Shown here: positions 24,871 to 33,584 of the stretch, piece after piece
Layout of the letters: each line of letters opens with the position of its first letter
How positions within the stretch are numbered: position 1 is the first letter of the stretch
NCBI RefSeq assembly: GCF_000373265.1
Contig: NZ_KB890765.1
Span: 62,001 to 126,000, forward strand
Direction: 5' to 3'
DNA: 64,000 nucleotides
DNA from: Pontibacter roseus DSM 17521
Lineage (GTDB): Bacteria > Bacteroidota > Bacteroidia > Cytophagales > Hymenobacteraceae
Notes under the pieces: model-generated
Databases searched by the model: none
Seen by the model: only the letters and a program-made list of their open reading frames with translations
Told to the model about the DNA's origin: nothing
Position numbers and translations under genes: made by a program

Positions 24871-26379
24871 ATGGCTCACAACAAAGTAATCGTAATAGGT
24901 GCAGGTTTCTCCGGCTTGTCTGCCGCCACTTGTCTCGCTGACCAGGGCTATGAGGTGACGGTGCTCGAAAAGAACGCCACTCCTGGAGGGCGGGCCCGCA
25001 GCTTCGAAGCCAACGGCTATACCTTCGACATGGGGCCGAGCTGGTACTGGATGCCTGATGTGTTTGAGTCTTACTTCAACAAGTTCAACAAAAGCGTTTC
25101 CGATTACTATGACCTGGTGCGGCTGGACCCCTCCTACACAGTGGTGTTTGGAGAGGGTGATTTCGTGGATGTACCAGCTTCGCTGGATGAGCTGAAAACC
25201 CTGTTTGAAAATTGGGAGCCGGGGAGTGCTGCTCGTCTCGACAAATTCCTAGAGCAGGCCGCTTATAAATATGAAGTAGGCATCAACCAGCTCGTGTACA
25301 AGCCGGGCCGCTCGATGAGCGAGTTCATGAGCCTGCGTCTGTTGCTGGATGTGCTCCGCATGGATGTGTTCCAATCCATACATGCGCACATCCGCCGCTT
25401 CTTCTCGCACGAGAAAATCATCAAGCTGATGGAGTTCCCAGTGTTGTTCCTGGGTGCGCTACCGCAAAACACGCCGGCGCTTTATAGTCTGATGAACTAC
25501 GCCGATATCAGCCTGGGCACCTGGTATCCGATGGGTGGCATGTATAAGATAATCGAAGGGATGGTGCAGCTGGCTGAGGAGAAGGGCGTGGCTTTTCTCT
25601 ACGACCAGGATGTGCAGGCAATAGAGGTAGAGCAAGGTATAGCCCGCCGCGTACGCACCGCTTCCGGCGTATTCGAGGCTGACGTGGTGGTGGCCAGTGC
25701 AGACTATCACCATGTAGAGAAAAACCTCTTGGCTCCGGCCTACCAGAGTTATACAGACAAGTATTGGGACACACGTGTGATGGCGCCTTCCTGTTTGATT
25801 TTCTATTTAGGTATAGGCAAGAAATTGGAGAACCTGCGCCACCACAACCTGTTTTTTGATGAGGATTTCGGACCGCATGCACATGAGATTTATACTGACC
25901 CGAAATGGCCGGCCAAGCCGCTGTTTTATGTATCGGCGCCATCGGTGACGGACGCCAGCGTGGCGCCTGCCGGCTGTGAGAACCTGTTCGTGCTCATGCC
26001 GGTAGCTCCGGGACTGGAGGATACCGAGGGACTGCGCGAGCAGTACTATAATGTCATCATGGACCGGCTGGAGCACCTGACCAAGCAGGAGGTGCGCAGC
26101 GCTGTGGTGTACAAGCGCAGCTATGCCCACCGCGACTTCATGTCGGATTACAATGCCTTCAAGGGCAATGCCTATGGTCTGGCCAATACGCTGTTGCAGA
26201 CAGCACTGCTCAAGCCTAGTTTGAAGAGCAAGAAAATAAAGAACCTGTACTACGCGGGTCAGTTGACTGTGCCGGGCCCGGGCGTGCCGCCTTCCCTTAT
26301 TTCGGGGCAGGTCGTGGCCAAGGAAGTGGCGAAGGATTATGCACTGGCTCCGGGCCAGCGATTACCAGTGAGCAATTAA
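24871..26379 (+). CDS. crtI: Phytoene desaturase CrtI
   Basis: 502 residues. N-terminal FAD-binding motif VIVIGAGFSGLSAATCLADQGYEVTVLEKN with PGGRARSF and the family-specific GYTFDMGPSWYWMPDVFE. The C-terminal signature is NLYYAGQLTVPGPGVPPSLISG. CrtI desaturates phytoene, usually to lycopene, at the membrane using FAD. The product class here follows from the downstream lycopene cyclase. Followed 13 bases later by crtB. Confidence 0.96.
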   Translation: MAHNKVIVIGAGFSGLSAATCLADQGYEVTVLEKNATPGGRARSFEANGYTFDMGPSWYWMPDVFESYFNKFNKSVSDYYDLVRLDPSYTVVFGEGDFVDVPASLDELKTLFENWEPGSAARLDKFLEQAAYKYEVGINQLVYKPGRSMSEFMSLRLLLDVLRMDVFQSIHAHIRRFFSHEKIIKLMEFPVLFLGALPQNTPALYSLMNYADISLGTWYPMGGMYKIIEGMVQLAEEKGVAFLYDQDVQAIEVEQGIARRVRTASGVFEADVVVASADYHHVEKNLLAPAYQSYTDKYWDTRVMAPSCLIFYLGIGKKLENLRHHNLFFDEDFGPHAHEIYTDPKWPAKPLFYVSAPSVTDASVAPAGCENLFVLMPVAPGLEDTEGLREQYYNVIMDRLEHLTKQEVRSAVVYKRSYAHRDFMSDYNAFKGNAYGLANTLLQTALLKPSLKSKKIKNLYYAGQLTVPGPGVPPSLISGQVVAKEVAKDYALAPGQRLPVSN

Positions 26380-26392
26380 CTCCCCTGAAACT

Positions 26393-27226
26393 ATGGAGCT
26401 TTTCAAAGAAACCTGCCTGAAGTGCAGTAAGCTGATTACCGAGGCGTATAGCACGTCGTTCACGCTCGGCATCAAGACGCTGCACCGTAAATTCCATGCG
26501 CCCATCTACGCCATCTATGGCTTTGTGCGCTGCGCCGATGAGATAGTGGATACCTTTCACGACTACGATAAGCGCAAACTGCTCGACGAATTCAGCCGAC
26601 AGACTTATGAGGCCATTGAGCAGGGCATCAGCCTGAACCCGGTGCTGCATGCTTTCCAGTGCGTGGTGAACGAGTACAAAATAGACCGTACATACATTGA
26701 TGCCTTCCTGAAGAGCATGGCCATGGATTTGGATGACCACGTGTACGACCCGGCGCTGTACAAAGAGTACATCTACGGATCGGCCGAAGTGGTGGGGCTG
26801 ATGTGCCTGAAGGTGTTTTGCGAGGGCGATGCGGAGCAGTTTGAGCGCCTCAAGAAACCGGCCTGCAGTTTGGGCGCGGCTTTCCAGAAAGTGAACTTCC
26901 TGCGCGACATGCAGAGCGACTTCAAGGAGCGGGGAAGGGTGTACTTTCCATCCGTGGACATCCGCACGTTCAACAACGCGAGCAAGGAGGAGATTGAGGC
27001 CGATATCGCCAAAGACTTTGAGGATGCCTACGCCGGTATACTGGCTTTGCCCCGGTCTGCGCGCATGGGCGTATACCTGGCCTACGTGTATTACTTGAAG
27101 CTTTTCCGGAAAATCAGACACCTGCCGGCAACCCATATCTTAAATGAGCGCGTAAGAGTACCTGATAACAAGAAGTTTGCCCTACTTTTGGGCTCCTATG
27201 TCAGGTACCAACTAAATGCCATTTAG
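26393..27226 (+). CDS. crtB: Phytoene synthase CrtB
   Basis: 277 residues, squalene/phytoene synthase family. First Asp-rich motif in YGFVRCADEIVD, second in AFQKVNFLRDMQSDFKERGRVYFP. It condenses two geranylgeranyl-diphosphates to phytoene, the committed carotenoid step. It is tightly packed with crtI upstream and with the unknown exported protein downstream (3 bases). Confidence 0.96.
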   Translation: MELFKETCLKCSKLITEAYSTSFTLGIKTLHRKFHAPIYAIYGFVRCADEIVDTFHDYDKRKLLDEFSRQTYEAIEQGISLNPVLHAFQCVVNEYKIDRTYIDAFLKSMAMDLDDHVYDPALYKEYIYGSAEVVGLMCLKVFCEGDAEQFERLKKPACSLGAAFQKVNFLRDMQSDFKERGRVYFPSVDIRTFNNASKEEIEADIAKDFEDAYAGILALPRSARMGVYLAYVYYLKLFRKIRHLPATHILNERVRVPDNKKFALLLGSYVRYQLNAI

Positions 27227-27229
27227 CCC

Positions 27230-27766
27230 GTGAAGAATATTTTACTCTTACTTTCCGTCTTCCTCTTACTTCCATTCACCCTGCTGGCCGACAATTCCAG
27301 CGACTACAAACTGCCCGATTTGCGCACGCAGTTCCTGGAGGCCAGCAAAGACAGTCGTGCCGGCAAGGAATTTCATGAACTGATGAGCAACTACGAGGAC
27401 AACAACCCCGTGGTGCTGGCTTACAAAGCCATCTCGGAGGCCATCATGGCCAAACATGTCTGGAATCCCTACACGAAGATGAAACACCTGCAGAAGTCAT
27501 CAGAGGTGTTTGAAGAGGCGGTGAAGCTGGATGCGACCAATCCTGAAATCCGGTTTTTGCGCTTCACGGTGGAGCACTATGTGCCCCGTTACCTGAACAT
27601 GAGCAAGAACCTGCAGGACGACAAAGCCAAAATCATCGCGGGTCTGGAGCGCCATCCGAAGTCGGGTCTGTCAACGGACATGGCCCGCAACATTCGCGAC
27701 TTCATGCTAACCAAGGACCACTGCACGGAGCAGGAAAAACAAAGACTCAAAAGTATACCCATTTAA
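27230..27766 (+). CDS. Unknown exported protein inside the carotenoid operon
   Basis: 178 residues from GTG at 27230. A signal peptide is clear (MKNILLLLSVFLLLPFTLLAD), so the mature protein is periplasmic or exported. The mature part is alpha-helical with TPR-like spacing, e.g. NPVVLAYKAISEAIMAKHVWNP and SSEVFEEAVKLDATNPEIRFLR. No catalytic motif is recognised. It is placed between crtB and the lycopene cyclase with gaps of 3 and 5 bases, so it is translated with them. A role in carotenoid handling or envelope placement is possible but unproven. Confidence 0.82.
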   Translation: MKNILLLLSVFLLLPFTLLADNSSDYKLPDLRTQFLEASKDSRAGKEFHELMSNYEDNNPVVLAYKAISEAIMAKHVWNPYTKMKHLQKSSEVFEEAVKLDATNPEIRFLRFTVEHYVPRYLNMSKNLQDDKAKIIAGLERHPKSGLSTDMARNIRDFMLTKDHCTEQEKQRLKSIPI

Positions 27767-27771
27767 ACAAC

Positions 27772-28470
27772 ATGCCCCTCTACCTATACCTGAACATCTT
27801 CACCATCCTGTTCCCGCTGTTGCTCTCGTTTGACAGGAAAGTGGCCTTTTACAAGAACTGGCCATACCTCTGGCCGGCCATCGGCATCAACGCGGGTCTG
27901 TTCATCATCTGGGACTCGTTGTTCACAGAGGCGGGTATTTGGGGCTTCAATGAGGAATATCTGGTTGGGATATACCTGTTCAGCCTGCCGTTTGAGGAGA
28001 TTCTTTTCTTTATCACGGTGCCTTACGCCTGTGTGTTCATTTACGAGTGCCTCAATGTTTACATCATAAAAGACCTCTTGCAGCCTTATGCAAAAGGTAT
28101 AACCTTCCTGCTTATACCTGTGCTGCTGCTGTTGGCTGTCTTCAACCTGGAGCGACTCTATACCTTCATCACCTTCACCTTGCTGGCTGCCATGCTGGGG
28201 CTGCATTACTATTATTTTAATACCCAGAAACTGGGGCGGTTTTACCTGGCGTACATCGTGCACCTGGTGCCTTTCCTGCTGGTGAACGGCGTGCTGACTT
28301 ACCTGCCGATCGTGTGGTATAACAATAGCCACAATCTAAGCCTGCGTATTGTGTCTATACCTGTAGAGGACACTATGTACTCCATGCTCATGCTGCTGCT
28401 CACGATTTCAATCTATGAGGGGCTGAAACAGCGGTTTGCCGTTAAACAATATCAGAAGATGGCTGTATAA
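27772..28470 (+). CDS. Lycopene cyclase, fused CrtYc-CrtYd type
   Basis: 232 residues, nearly all hydrophobic, with about seven predicted membrane helices. Two lycopene-cyclase domains are recognised by their acidic motifs: LPFEEILFF (about residue 75) and IPVEDTMYS (about 198). This heterodimer-type cyclase, fused into one chain, converts lycopene to beta-carotene. It replaces the soluble CrtY type. The gene lies 5 bases after the unknown exported protein and 6 bases before ispH. Confidence 0.92.
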   Translation: MPLYLYLNIFTILFPLLLSFDRKVAFYKNWPYLWPAIGINAGLFIIWDSLFTEAGIWGFNEEYLVGIYLFSLPFEEILFFITVPYACVFIYECLNVYIIKDLLQPYAKGITFLLIPVLLLLAVFNLERLYTFITFTLLAAMLGLHYYYFNTQKLGRFYLAYIVHLVPFLLVNGVLTYLPIVWYNNSHNLSLRIVSIPVEDTMYSMLMLLLTISIYEGLKQRFAVKQYQKMAV

Positions 28471-28476
28471 CAGTAT

Positions 28477-29328
28477 ATGAGGAACCTCCAGGTCACAATC
28501 GATTCAAACTCAGGCTTCTGCTTCGGCGTGGTGTACGCCATCCAAATGGCGGAGGACATACTCGACGAGCAGGGATATCTCTATTGTTTGGGTGACATCG
28601 TGCACAACGACGTGGAGGTAGAGCGCCTGCAGCAGCGGGGCCTGCGCATCATTGACCATGCCCAACTGCGGGAACTGCGCAATGAATCGGTGCTGATACG
28701 GGCGCATGGCGAGCCGCCCCAGACGTACCACGTGGCCATGCAGAACAACCTGACCCTGATAGACGCTTCCTGTCCGGTGGTGCTCAAACTGCAGAACCGT
28801 ATCAAGACGTCTTATGACAAGGACGAGCGCATCTTCATCTATGGAAAGCACGGGCATGCGGAGGTGATGGGCCTGTTGGGGCAGACGAGCAACAAAGCGG
28901 TTGTATTTGAGAGCGTGGAGGAACTGATGCAGCACGAACTGCCATCTAAAATCACGCTCTACAGCCAGACCACTAAAAGCACCAACAGCTTTTACAACAT
29001 CAAGAATACGCTGGAACAGCAGGGGTACGAAGTCGATGCCAATGACACCATCTGCCGGCAAGTGTCTAACCGCGACAAAGATTTGCGGAAGTTTGCCGCC
29101 CAGTTCGATAAGATTATCTTCGTGTCAGGCACCAAGTCAAGCAATGGCAAAGTGCTTTACCAGGTATGCAAGGATACCAACCCGGCCACGTACTTTGTGT
29201 CGAAGGTGGAGGAACTGCAGCCGGAGTGGTTTGCCGACGGCGACACCGTAGGGATTTGCGGCGCTACTTCTACTCCCATGTGGCTGATGGAAGAAGTGCG
29301 GGACGCGCTCCTGCGGCAGACGGTATAG
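28477..29328 (+). CDS. ispH: 4-hydroxy-3-methylbut-2-enyl diphosphate reductase (IspH/LytB)
   Basis: 283 residues. The three cluster-binding cysteines are Cys15 (GFCFGV), Cys99 (DASCPVV) and Cys193 (DTICRQ). The substrate histidines fit HN in LGDIVHNDVEV and RAHGEP. IspH makes IPP and DMAPP in the final MEP-pathway step. Co-transcription with crt genes gives precursor supply together with carotenoid synthesis. The stop codon TAG is inside a tandem GGTATAGGTATAGCC. Confidence 0.96.
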   Translation: MRNLQVTIDSNSGFCFGVVYAIQMAEDILDEQGYLYCLGDIVHNDVEVERLQQRGLRIIDHAQLRELRNESVLIRAHGEPPQTYHVAMQNNLTLIDASCPVVLKLQNRIKTSYDKDERIFIYGKHGHAEVMGLLGQTSNKAVVFESVEELMQHELPSKITLYSQTTKSTNSFYNIKNTLEQQGYEVDANDTICRQVSNRDKDLRKFAAQFDKIIFVSGTKSSNGKVLYQVCKDTNPATYFVSKVEELQPEWFADGDTVGICGATSTPMWLMEEVRDALLRQTV

Positions 29329-29381
29329 GTATAGCCTAATTTTTGAACCGTGTTCAGGTGTAGCCTGTTCCTAGAATTCAT

Positions 29382-30071
29382 ATGGCAAAGACAATCAAAC
29401 GGGATAATAGAGGTATAGCGGTGGCGGCTACGATAGTGGCCTGCTGGTTTGGCCTGCTCGCCTACCTGTTGCATTTTCCGATTGACTTTTCTTCGCCGCT
29501 GCCCTACCTGTTCCTGCTGCTGCAGACGCACCTGTATACCGGCCTTTTCATCACGGCCCACGACGCCATGCATGGCGTAGTCGCTCCCGGCAGACCCACG
29601 CTGAATCGCCTTATCGGGACTGTTACTGCTTTCCTGTTCGCTTACAACTGGTATCCGCGTCTGTTGCCTAAACACCACCAGCACCACCGCCACGTGGCCA
29701 CGGAGGAGGATCCTGACTATCACCACGGTTCTTTCTGGCCCTGGTATTACAGCTTTCTGAAGAACTACATCACCTGGTGGCAAATCGTGCTTATGGCCAT
29801 TACTTACAATGTGCTGCAGCTGTTCTTCCCGCTTGAGAATGTTATCATGTTCTGGATGGTCCCTGCAATACTGGCCACGTTCCAGCTTTTCTACTTCGGT
29901 ACTTACCTGCCGCACCGCGGAGAGCATGCGCCTGAGAATCGGCATAAGTCGGGTACGCAGGCCAAGAACCATCTGTGGGCCTTTGTGAGCTGCTACTTCT
30001 TCGGGTACCATTACGAGCACCACGACAAACCCTATCTGCCTTGGTGGCAGCTGTACAAAGCAAAAGGGTAG
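29382..30071 (+). CDS. crtW: Beta-carotene ketolase-like (CrtW) fatty-acid-desaturase-family protein
   Basis: 229 residues, membrane desaturase family. Histidine boxes: HDAMHG, PKHHQHHRHVATEEDPD and GYHYEHHDKPYLPWW. The EDPD and PWW elements match CrtW ketolases rather than general desaturases. CrtW adds 4-keto groups to beta-carotene or zeaxanthin. With CrtZ upstream the likely end products are canthaxanthin- or astaxanthin-type pigments; the real product needs chemistry. The stop codon lies within the terminator stem. Confidence 0.88.
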   Translation: MAKTIKRDNRGIAVAATIVACWFGLLAYLLHFPIDFSSPLPYLFLLLQTHLYTGLFITAHDAMHGVVAPGRPTLNRLIGTVTAFLFAYNWYPRLLPKHHQHHRHVATEEDPDYHHGSFWPWYYSFLKNYITWWQIVLMAITYNVLQLFFPLENVIMFWMVPAILATFQLFYFGTYLPHRGEHAPENRHKSGTQAKNHLWAFVSCYFFGYHYEHHDKPYLPWWQLYKAKG

Positions 30072-30098
30072 CCAACGCGATGTTGGCTACCCTTTTGC
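30060..30098. terminator. Bidirectional terminator overlapping the crtW stop
   Basis: A perfect 17-bp stem (30060-30076 with 30082-30098), arms GCAAAAGGGTAGCCAAC and its complement, loop GCGAT. It includes the crtW stop codon TAG at 30069-30071. A T-rich tail follows on +; the left side suits termination of the convergent HMA gene. Confidence 0.88.
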
Positions 30099-30116
30099 TT
30101 TTAAGGTATAAGCGAC

Positions 30117-30467
30117 TTAGTGCGCACCAGCTTCCTTGCGGCAGCAGTCGTCCAGCTTGTTGTAAGCGCGTGGCGTGGCGGGCTTGTCATCGGCATCGTA
30201 ACCGGTGTCATTCACGGCCTTCTTGATTTTGTCTTCGTTGGTCTTCTTGCTGTCGAAGGTCACGGTCAGCATCTTGGAATCCACGTCCAGTGTAGAGGAC
30301 TTCACGCCTTTCTCGTAGGCCATGGCTTTCTCCAGGCTCTTCTTGCACATGTCGCACACAGCCGACGTCTTGATTTGAATTGTCTTTTCGTTGCCGTTCT
30401 GGGCCTGTACGCTCAGTGTGGTGAAGAATACAAGCAGTGCCACTCCTAGGTTTTGTAGTGATTTCAT
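30117..30467 (-). CDS. Exported heavy-metal-associated (HMA) domain protein
   Basis: 116 residues with a signal peptide (to ...SVQAQ). One HMA domain with Cys38-x2-Cys41 in SAVCDMCKKSLEKAM, a site for soft metals such as copper. The tail ends DDCCRKEAGAH, which could add metal ligands. It lies downstream of the TonB receptor on the same strand and so belongs to a metal module. A periplasmic copper-binding role is inferred from the fold and neighbours. Confidence 0.88.
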   Translation of the reverse strand: MKSLQNLGVALLVFFTTLSVQAQNGNEKTIQIKTSAVCDMCKKSLEKAMAYEKGVKSSTLDVDSKMLTVTFDSKKTNEDKIKKAVNDTGYDADDKPATPRAYNKLDDCCRKEAGAH

Positions 30468-30551
30468 GGTAAGGAATTGAATGGTGAATTATGGTTTATC
30501 TGTTTAAATGGATCTATTCAGGCTGAAGTTGTTTTTACAAAATCTGTACCG

Positions 30552-32774
30552 CTATTCTATCTTGAAGCGCATACCTGCATAAATAACGCGGCCGGTAATC
30601 GGGCCCCACACCATGCTGGCGTCAAAGGCCGGGCCGAATGGGTCGCTGGCGCCCAGGATAGCGTCGGGCTGTCGGTAGTTCAGCAGGTTCTCGCCACCCA
30701 CGTATACCTCCCAGCGCTTGAAGGCCCGCGATACCTGCCCGTTCAAGGTATAGAACCGGTCGGAGCTGCGGGCATTGGCTGCTCCGCTATGTCCTTCGGC
30801 GTAAGCCAGCGGCATCTTTCCAAAGTACTGGGTGGTCAGGTCGGCGCGCCATTTGTCGAAAGGCGTGGCAAAGCCCAGGTTCACGAAGAAGCGGTGCTGC
30901 GGAATCATGGGGCGCTGCTGCAATTCACCGTTGTAAGTGGTCTGCACGTCAAAGTACTTATAGGCCGTCTTCACGTCAAAGCCTTTCAGCACCTCATACT
31001 GCAGCTCCGCCTGGAAGCTGCGCGAGAAGGAGCGCCCCTGCAGGTTGTAAAAGGAAATCTGATGGGCGTTGCTGTACATATCGGCTACCACCTGGTTCTG
31101 GAACATGGTGTAGTAATAGTCGGTGATGAAGGCGCCCGGACGGCCGCCCAATTCAAAGTACTGCGTGAACGAGCCTCCCAGATTCCAGGCTTTCTCCGGC
31201 TCCAGCTCTTCCCGGAAGGTGAATTCACGGGCGCTCACCAGAGAGGCCGTGTTCTCGGATATAGGATTGGCTACACGGAAGCCTTTGCCTGCCGCCACCC
31301 GGAAAATGGTGTTGGGCGTCAAGTCATACTTCACGTTCAGGCGTGGCGTGAACACGGTGCCGTAGAGGTTATGGAAATCAGTTCGGGCACCGGCCACAAT
31401 GGTCAGGTTCTCGGAGTTGTTAAAGATGTACTCGGCAAAGATGCCCGGCACACGCTCGGTGCGGGCTAACCGGTTCTGCTCCAGGCGCTCGGTATAGTCA
31501 TCGTACAGGAAGCTGGCGCCCACTTTATAGGTATGGCCCGTATGCCCGATGATGGACTGGAAGATGAAGCGCAAATCTCCGGTGTTCTGCTCCCCGTTGT
31601 AGTTCCGGCGGCCATAGAGGGAGTTGAACTTGTGGTGCACCCCTGAGGTGATGAAGCCCAAACTCTGGTAAGGCCTTCCGGGGAAGGTATAGGAGGTCTT
31701 GTTGTAGAAGGACAGCCGCTCCGTCTCCGACTCCGTCCCGTAATGCTGCTCCGGACCTACGGGTTCGCCTTTCTCATAATCCATCTGCCCGCCCAGCTTT
31801 GTCTCGCGCAGGGCGTTCACCCCAAACTCCGAAACCCAGGTATCGCCGTGCTTGTACTTCCACTTGTTGTACACGTTGTGGTGCGTGCCCAGCGCCAGGT
31901 CCATGAAGCCGTCCTTGTTGCGGTCCACTCGGTTGCCCAAGTGGTCGGAGTGCAGCATCAGGAGCGTGCTCCACTTCGGACTCACCTGCGCCGACACGTT
32001 TAGGTTGGCATCGAACTTGGCCAGGCTGTTGCCATACAGGTTCAGGTATAGCCGCTCTGTTTTCTCCGGGTCGCGCAGTTTCACGTTCACCTGTCCTGAA
32101 ATGGATTCATACCCATTCAACACAGAGCCCATGCCCTTGATGATGTCAATAGACTCAATGTAAGTGCCGGAGAGGTAGTTGAGGCGGTAGGGGGTGGAAA
32201 GGCCGCGCAAGGCGGGCACGTTGTCAGTAGTCAGCAAGGTATAGGAGCCATCCAGGCCCAGCATCTGTATCTGCTTGGCCCCAGATACGGCATCGGTGGT
32301 GGTCACCTCCACAGAGGCATTGGTCTCAAAGCTCTCCGCCAGGTTGCAGCAGGCCGACTTCTCCAGGTCGCGGTTGGTAATCACTTGGGAGTTGGTAGGC
32401 GTGAGAGCGGAGTAGCGGGTCTGCTGCCCTTCCACCACCACCTCCTGAATGGAGCTGGTCGGGGAGAGGGCCACGGTCACAGTCGTTTTTCCGCTTACAT
32501 CCACCGTGTCGGGCTTATAGCCAAGGTATGATACCACAATATGCGGTGTGGTGGCGTCGGCTGACTGCAGCGTGAAACTGCCCGAGGCATCAGTGGATAC
32601 GCCTTTGGTAGTGCCTTTCCAGACGGCGCTGGCGCCAATAAGGGGAGTATTTGTGGTTCTGTCTACCACCTTGCCGTTAAGCTGCTGGGCGGTGGCAGGT
32701 ATAAGTATTGTAATAAGGAGTGCGAATGTAGCGGCAAACTTGCCAATAAGTCGCACAGGTATGCTGGTATACAT
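30552..32774 (-). CDS. TonB-dependent receptor, probably metal (copper) linked
   Basis: 740 residues with a signal peptide (to ...PATAQ). It starts with a CarboxypepD-like domain (LNGKVVDRTTNTPLIGASAVW), then a plug (SQVITNRDLEKSACCNLAESFET ... SGQVNVKLRD) and a beta-barrel ending in aromatic MRFKIE. The CC pair in the plug (KSACCNLAESFE) is typical of Bacteroidota receptors found with HMA and HYC_CC_PP proteins. It would move a substrate across the outer membrane using TonB energy. Copper as substrate is inferred. Confidence 0.9.
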   Translation of the reverse strand: MYTSIPVRLIGKFAATFALLITILIPATAQQLNGKVVDRTTNTPLIGASAVWKGTTKGVSTDASGSFTLQSADATTPHIVVSYLGYKPDTVDVSGKTTVTVALSPTSSIQEVVVEGQQTRYSALTPTNSQVITNRDLEKSACCNLAESFETNASVEVTTTDAVSGAKQIQMLGLDGSYTLLTTDNVPALRGLSTPYRLNYLSGTYIESIDIIKGMGSVLNGYESISGQVNVKLRDPEKTERLYLNLYGNSLAKFDANLNVSAQVSPKWSTLLMLHSDHLGNRVDRNKDGFMDLALGTHHNVYNKWKYKHGDTWVSEFGVNALRETKLGGQMDYEKGEPVGPEQHYGTESETERLSFYNKTSYTFPGRPYQSLGFITSGVHHKFNSLYGRRNYNGEQNTGDLRFIFQSIIGHTGHTYKVGASFLYDDYTERLEQNRLARTERVPGIFAEYIFNNSENLTIVAGARTDFHNLYGTVFTPRLNVKYDLTPNTIFRVAAGKGFRVANPISENTASLVSAREFTFREELEPEKAWNLGGSFTQYFELGGRPGAFITDYYYTMFQNQVVADMYSNAHQISFYNLQGRSFSRSFQAELQYEVLKGFDVKTAYKYFDVQTTYNGELQQRPMIPQHRFFVNLGFATPFDKWRADLTTQYFGKMPLAYAEGHSGAANARSSDRFYTLNGQVSRAFKRWEVYVGGENLLNYRQPDAILGASDPFGPAFDASMVWGPITGRVIYAGMRFKIE

Positions 32775-32854
32775 GTCTGGTTATCGTTTGAATCTCTGAA
32801 TGCAGGTATAGGCACAGACGGAAAGCCGGTGCCGGGGCGAAGCAATCAGAATCG

Positions 32855-33259
32855 CTAGACGATAAGGATGTGCAGGCGATGCAGCAGATTTATTCCATAG
32901 ACAGGCGGAGAGCTGTCGGAATGGGTGAGGATGCGCTCGTCTGTGGCAAGAGCCGGTGCCCAGGTGGTAAAAAGTGGCTTGAAATCAACCAGGAAGAAAA
33001 CAGGCGCTTCCAGGTGGAAGACCTTGAGCGAAGAAACAGGCTCGAGCTTTTCAAAGGAGAACTCCACTGTGCAGCAGTCCTCTTCTGTATCCTTCTGAGG
33101 CTGAGCATCCTCGCAGCAACCCTCCATAGGCTCCTCGGTTCCGGACGCCTTCAGGCCCGTCATCAGGCACAGCTGCTCGCTCAGGGCAACGCCCACTGAA
33201 CCCAGCAGGATACTGAGGGTCAGCAGCAGTGTGACGGTATGACGGAGGGTCTTGCTCAC
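32855..33259 (-). CDS. HYC_CC_PP-family protein
   Basis: 134 residues from GTG at 33259 (VSKTLRHTVTLLLTL); the frame is open further up but only to a TTG. A signal-like helix is followed by several cysteines: EQLCLMTG, GCCEDAQ and DCCTVEF, then SPPVYGINLLHRLHILIV. These features match the small HYC_CC_PP family commonly found beside copper TonB receptors. The function is unknown; Cys pairs suggest metal binding. A -7 box lies only 4 bases upstream, so the mRNA may be almost leaderless. Confidence 0.78.
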   Translation of the reverse strand: MSKTLRHTVTLLLTLSILLGSVGVALSEQLCLMTGLKASGTEEPMEGCCEDAQPQKDTEEDCCTVEFSFEKLEPVSSLKVFHLEAPVFFLVDFKPLFTTWAPALATDERILTHSDSSPPVYGINLLHRLHILIV

Positions 33260-33263
33260 GGCA

Positions 33264-33271
33264 CAAATATA
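33264..33271 (-). promoter_or_regulatory. -7 box of the HYC_CC_PP gene
   Basis: TATATTTG on the minus strand, a full match to TAnnTTTG. No well-spaced -33 TTG. It is only 4 bases before the GTG start, suggesting a leaderless or very short-leader transcript. Confidence 0.45.
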
Positions 33272-33301
33272 CGCATATCCTCTGAACAAAAGAACCAATC
33301 T

Positions 33302-33558
33302 TTATCCACTTTGGGGATAGCGCCCCACTTTGTCCCACCTTCCCCACTTTGTCCCACTTTTCGAAAATCAACTTGCTTAGCCCTGTCAGGTATAGTGACT
33401 TTTAAGGTTAACTCTCTGTGAAACAAAATGTTATAATATTGCCTCTCTCGTATATTATGGATTAGGTATGTTTTATGCAAATAAACTTATCCGCAAAATG
33501 ACGCGACCAAATGTGGATAATGTGGATAAGTGGGGTGGATAACCGTAATTTATCCACA
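33302..33558. other. DnaA-box cluster: candidate replication origin or DnaA-controlled promoter
   Basis: The gene-free stretch 33260-33653 holds six DnaA-type 9-mers. Three are perfect TTATCCACA or its complement (33512-33520, 33521-33529, 33550-33558). Three differ by one base (33302-33310, 33487-33495, 33534-33542). Two perfect boxes abut directly. Between the left and right groups is an AT-rich segment (about 33420-33490), as expected for an unwinding element. 16-bp direct repeats lie at 33323-33357. dnaA itself is not in the window. Whether this is oriC or a DnaA-regulated dcw promoter cannot be decided here. Confidence 0.6.
33323..33357. repeat. Two 16-bp perfect direct repeats
   Basis: CCCCACTTTGTCCCAC at 33323-33338 and 33342-33357, period 19 bases. 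Related CCAC-TTTG text occurs in the neighbouring DnaA-like site (33302-33314) and, inverted, after the last DnaA box (CCACAAAGTGG). The iteron-like layout is seen; the function is unknown. Confidence 0.8.
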
Positions 33559-33584
33559 AAGTGGTAAAAAGTGGGAGATTGTGG

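Noticed and set aside
30477-31469. 330-codon open frame on + opposite the TonB receptor
   Set aside because: Antisense shadow of conserved beta-barrel sequence.
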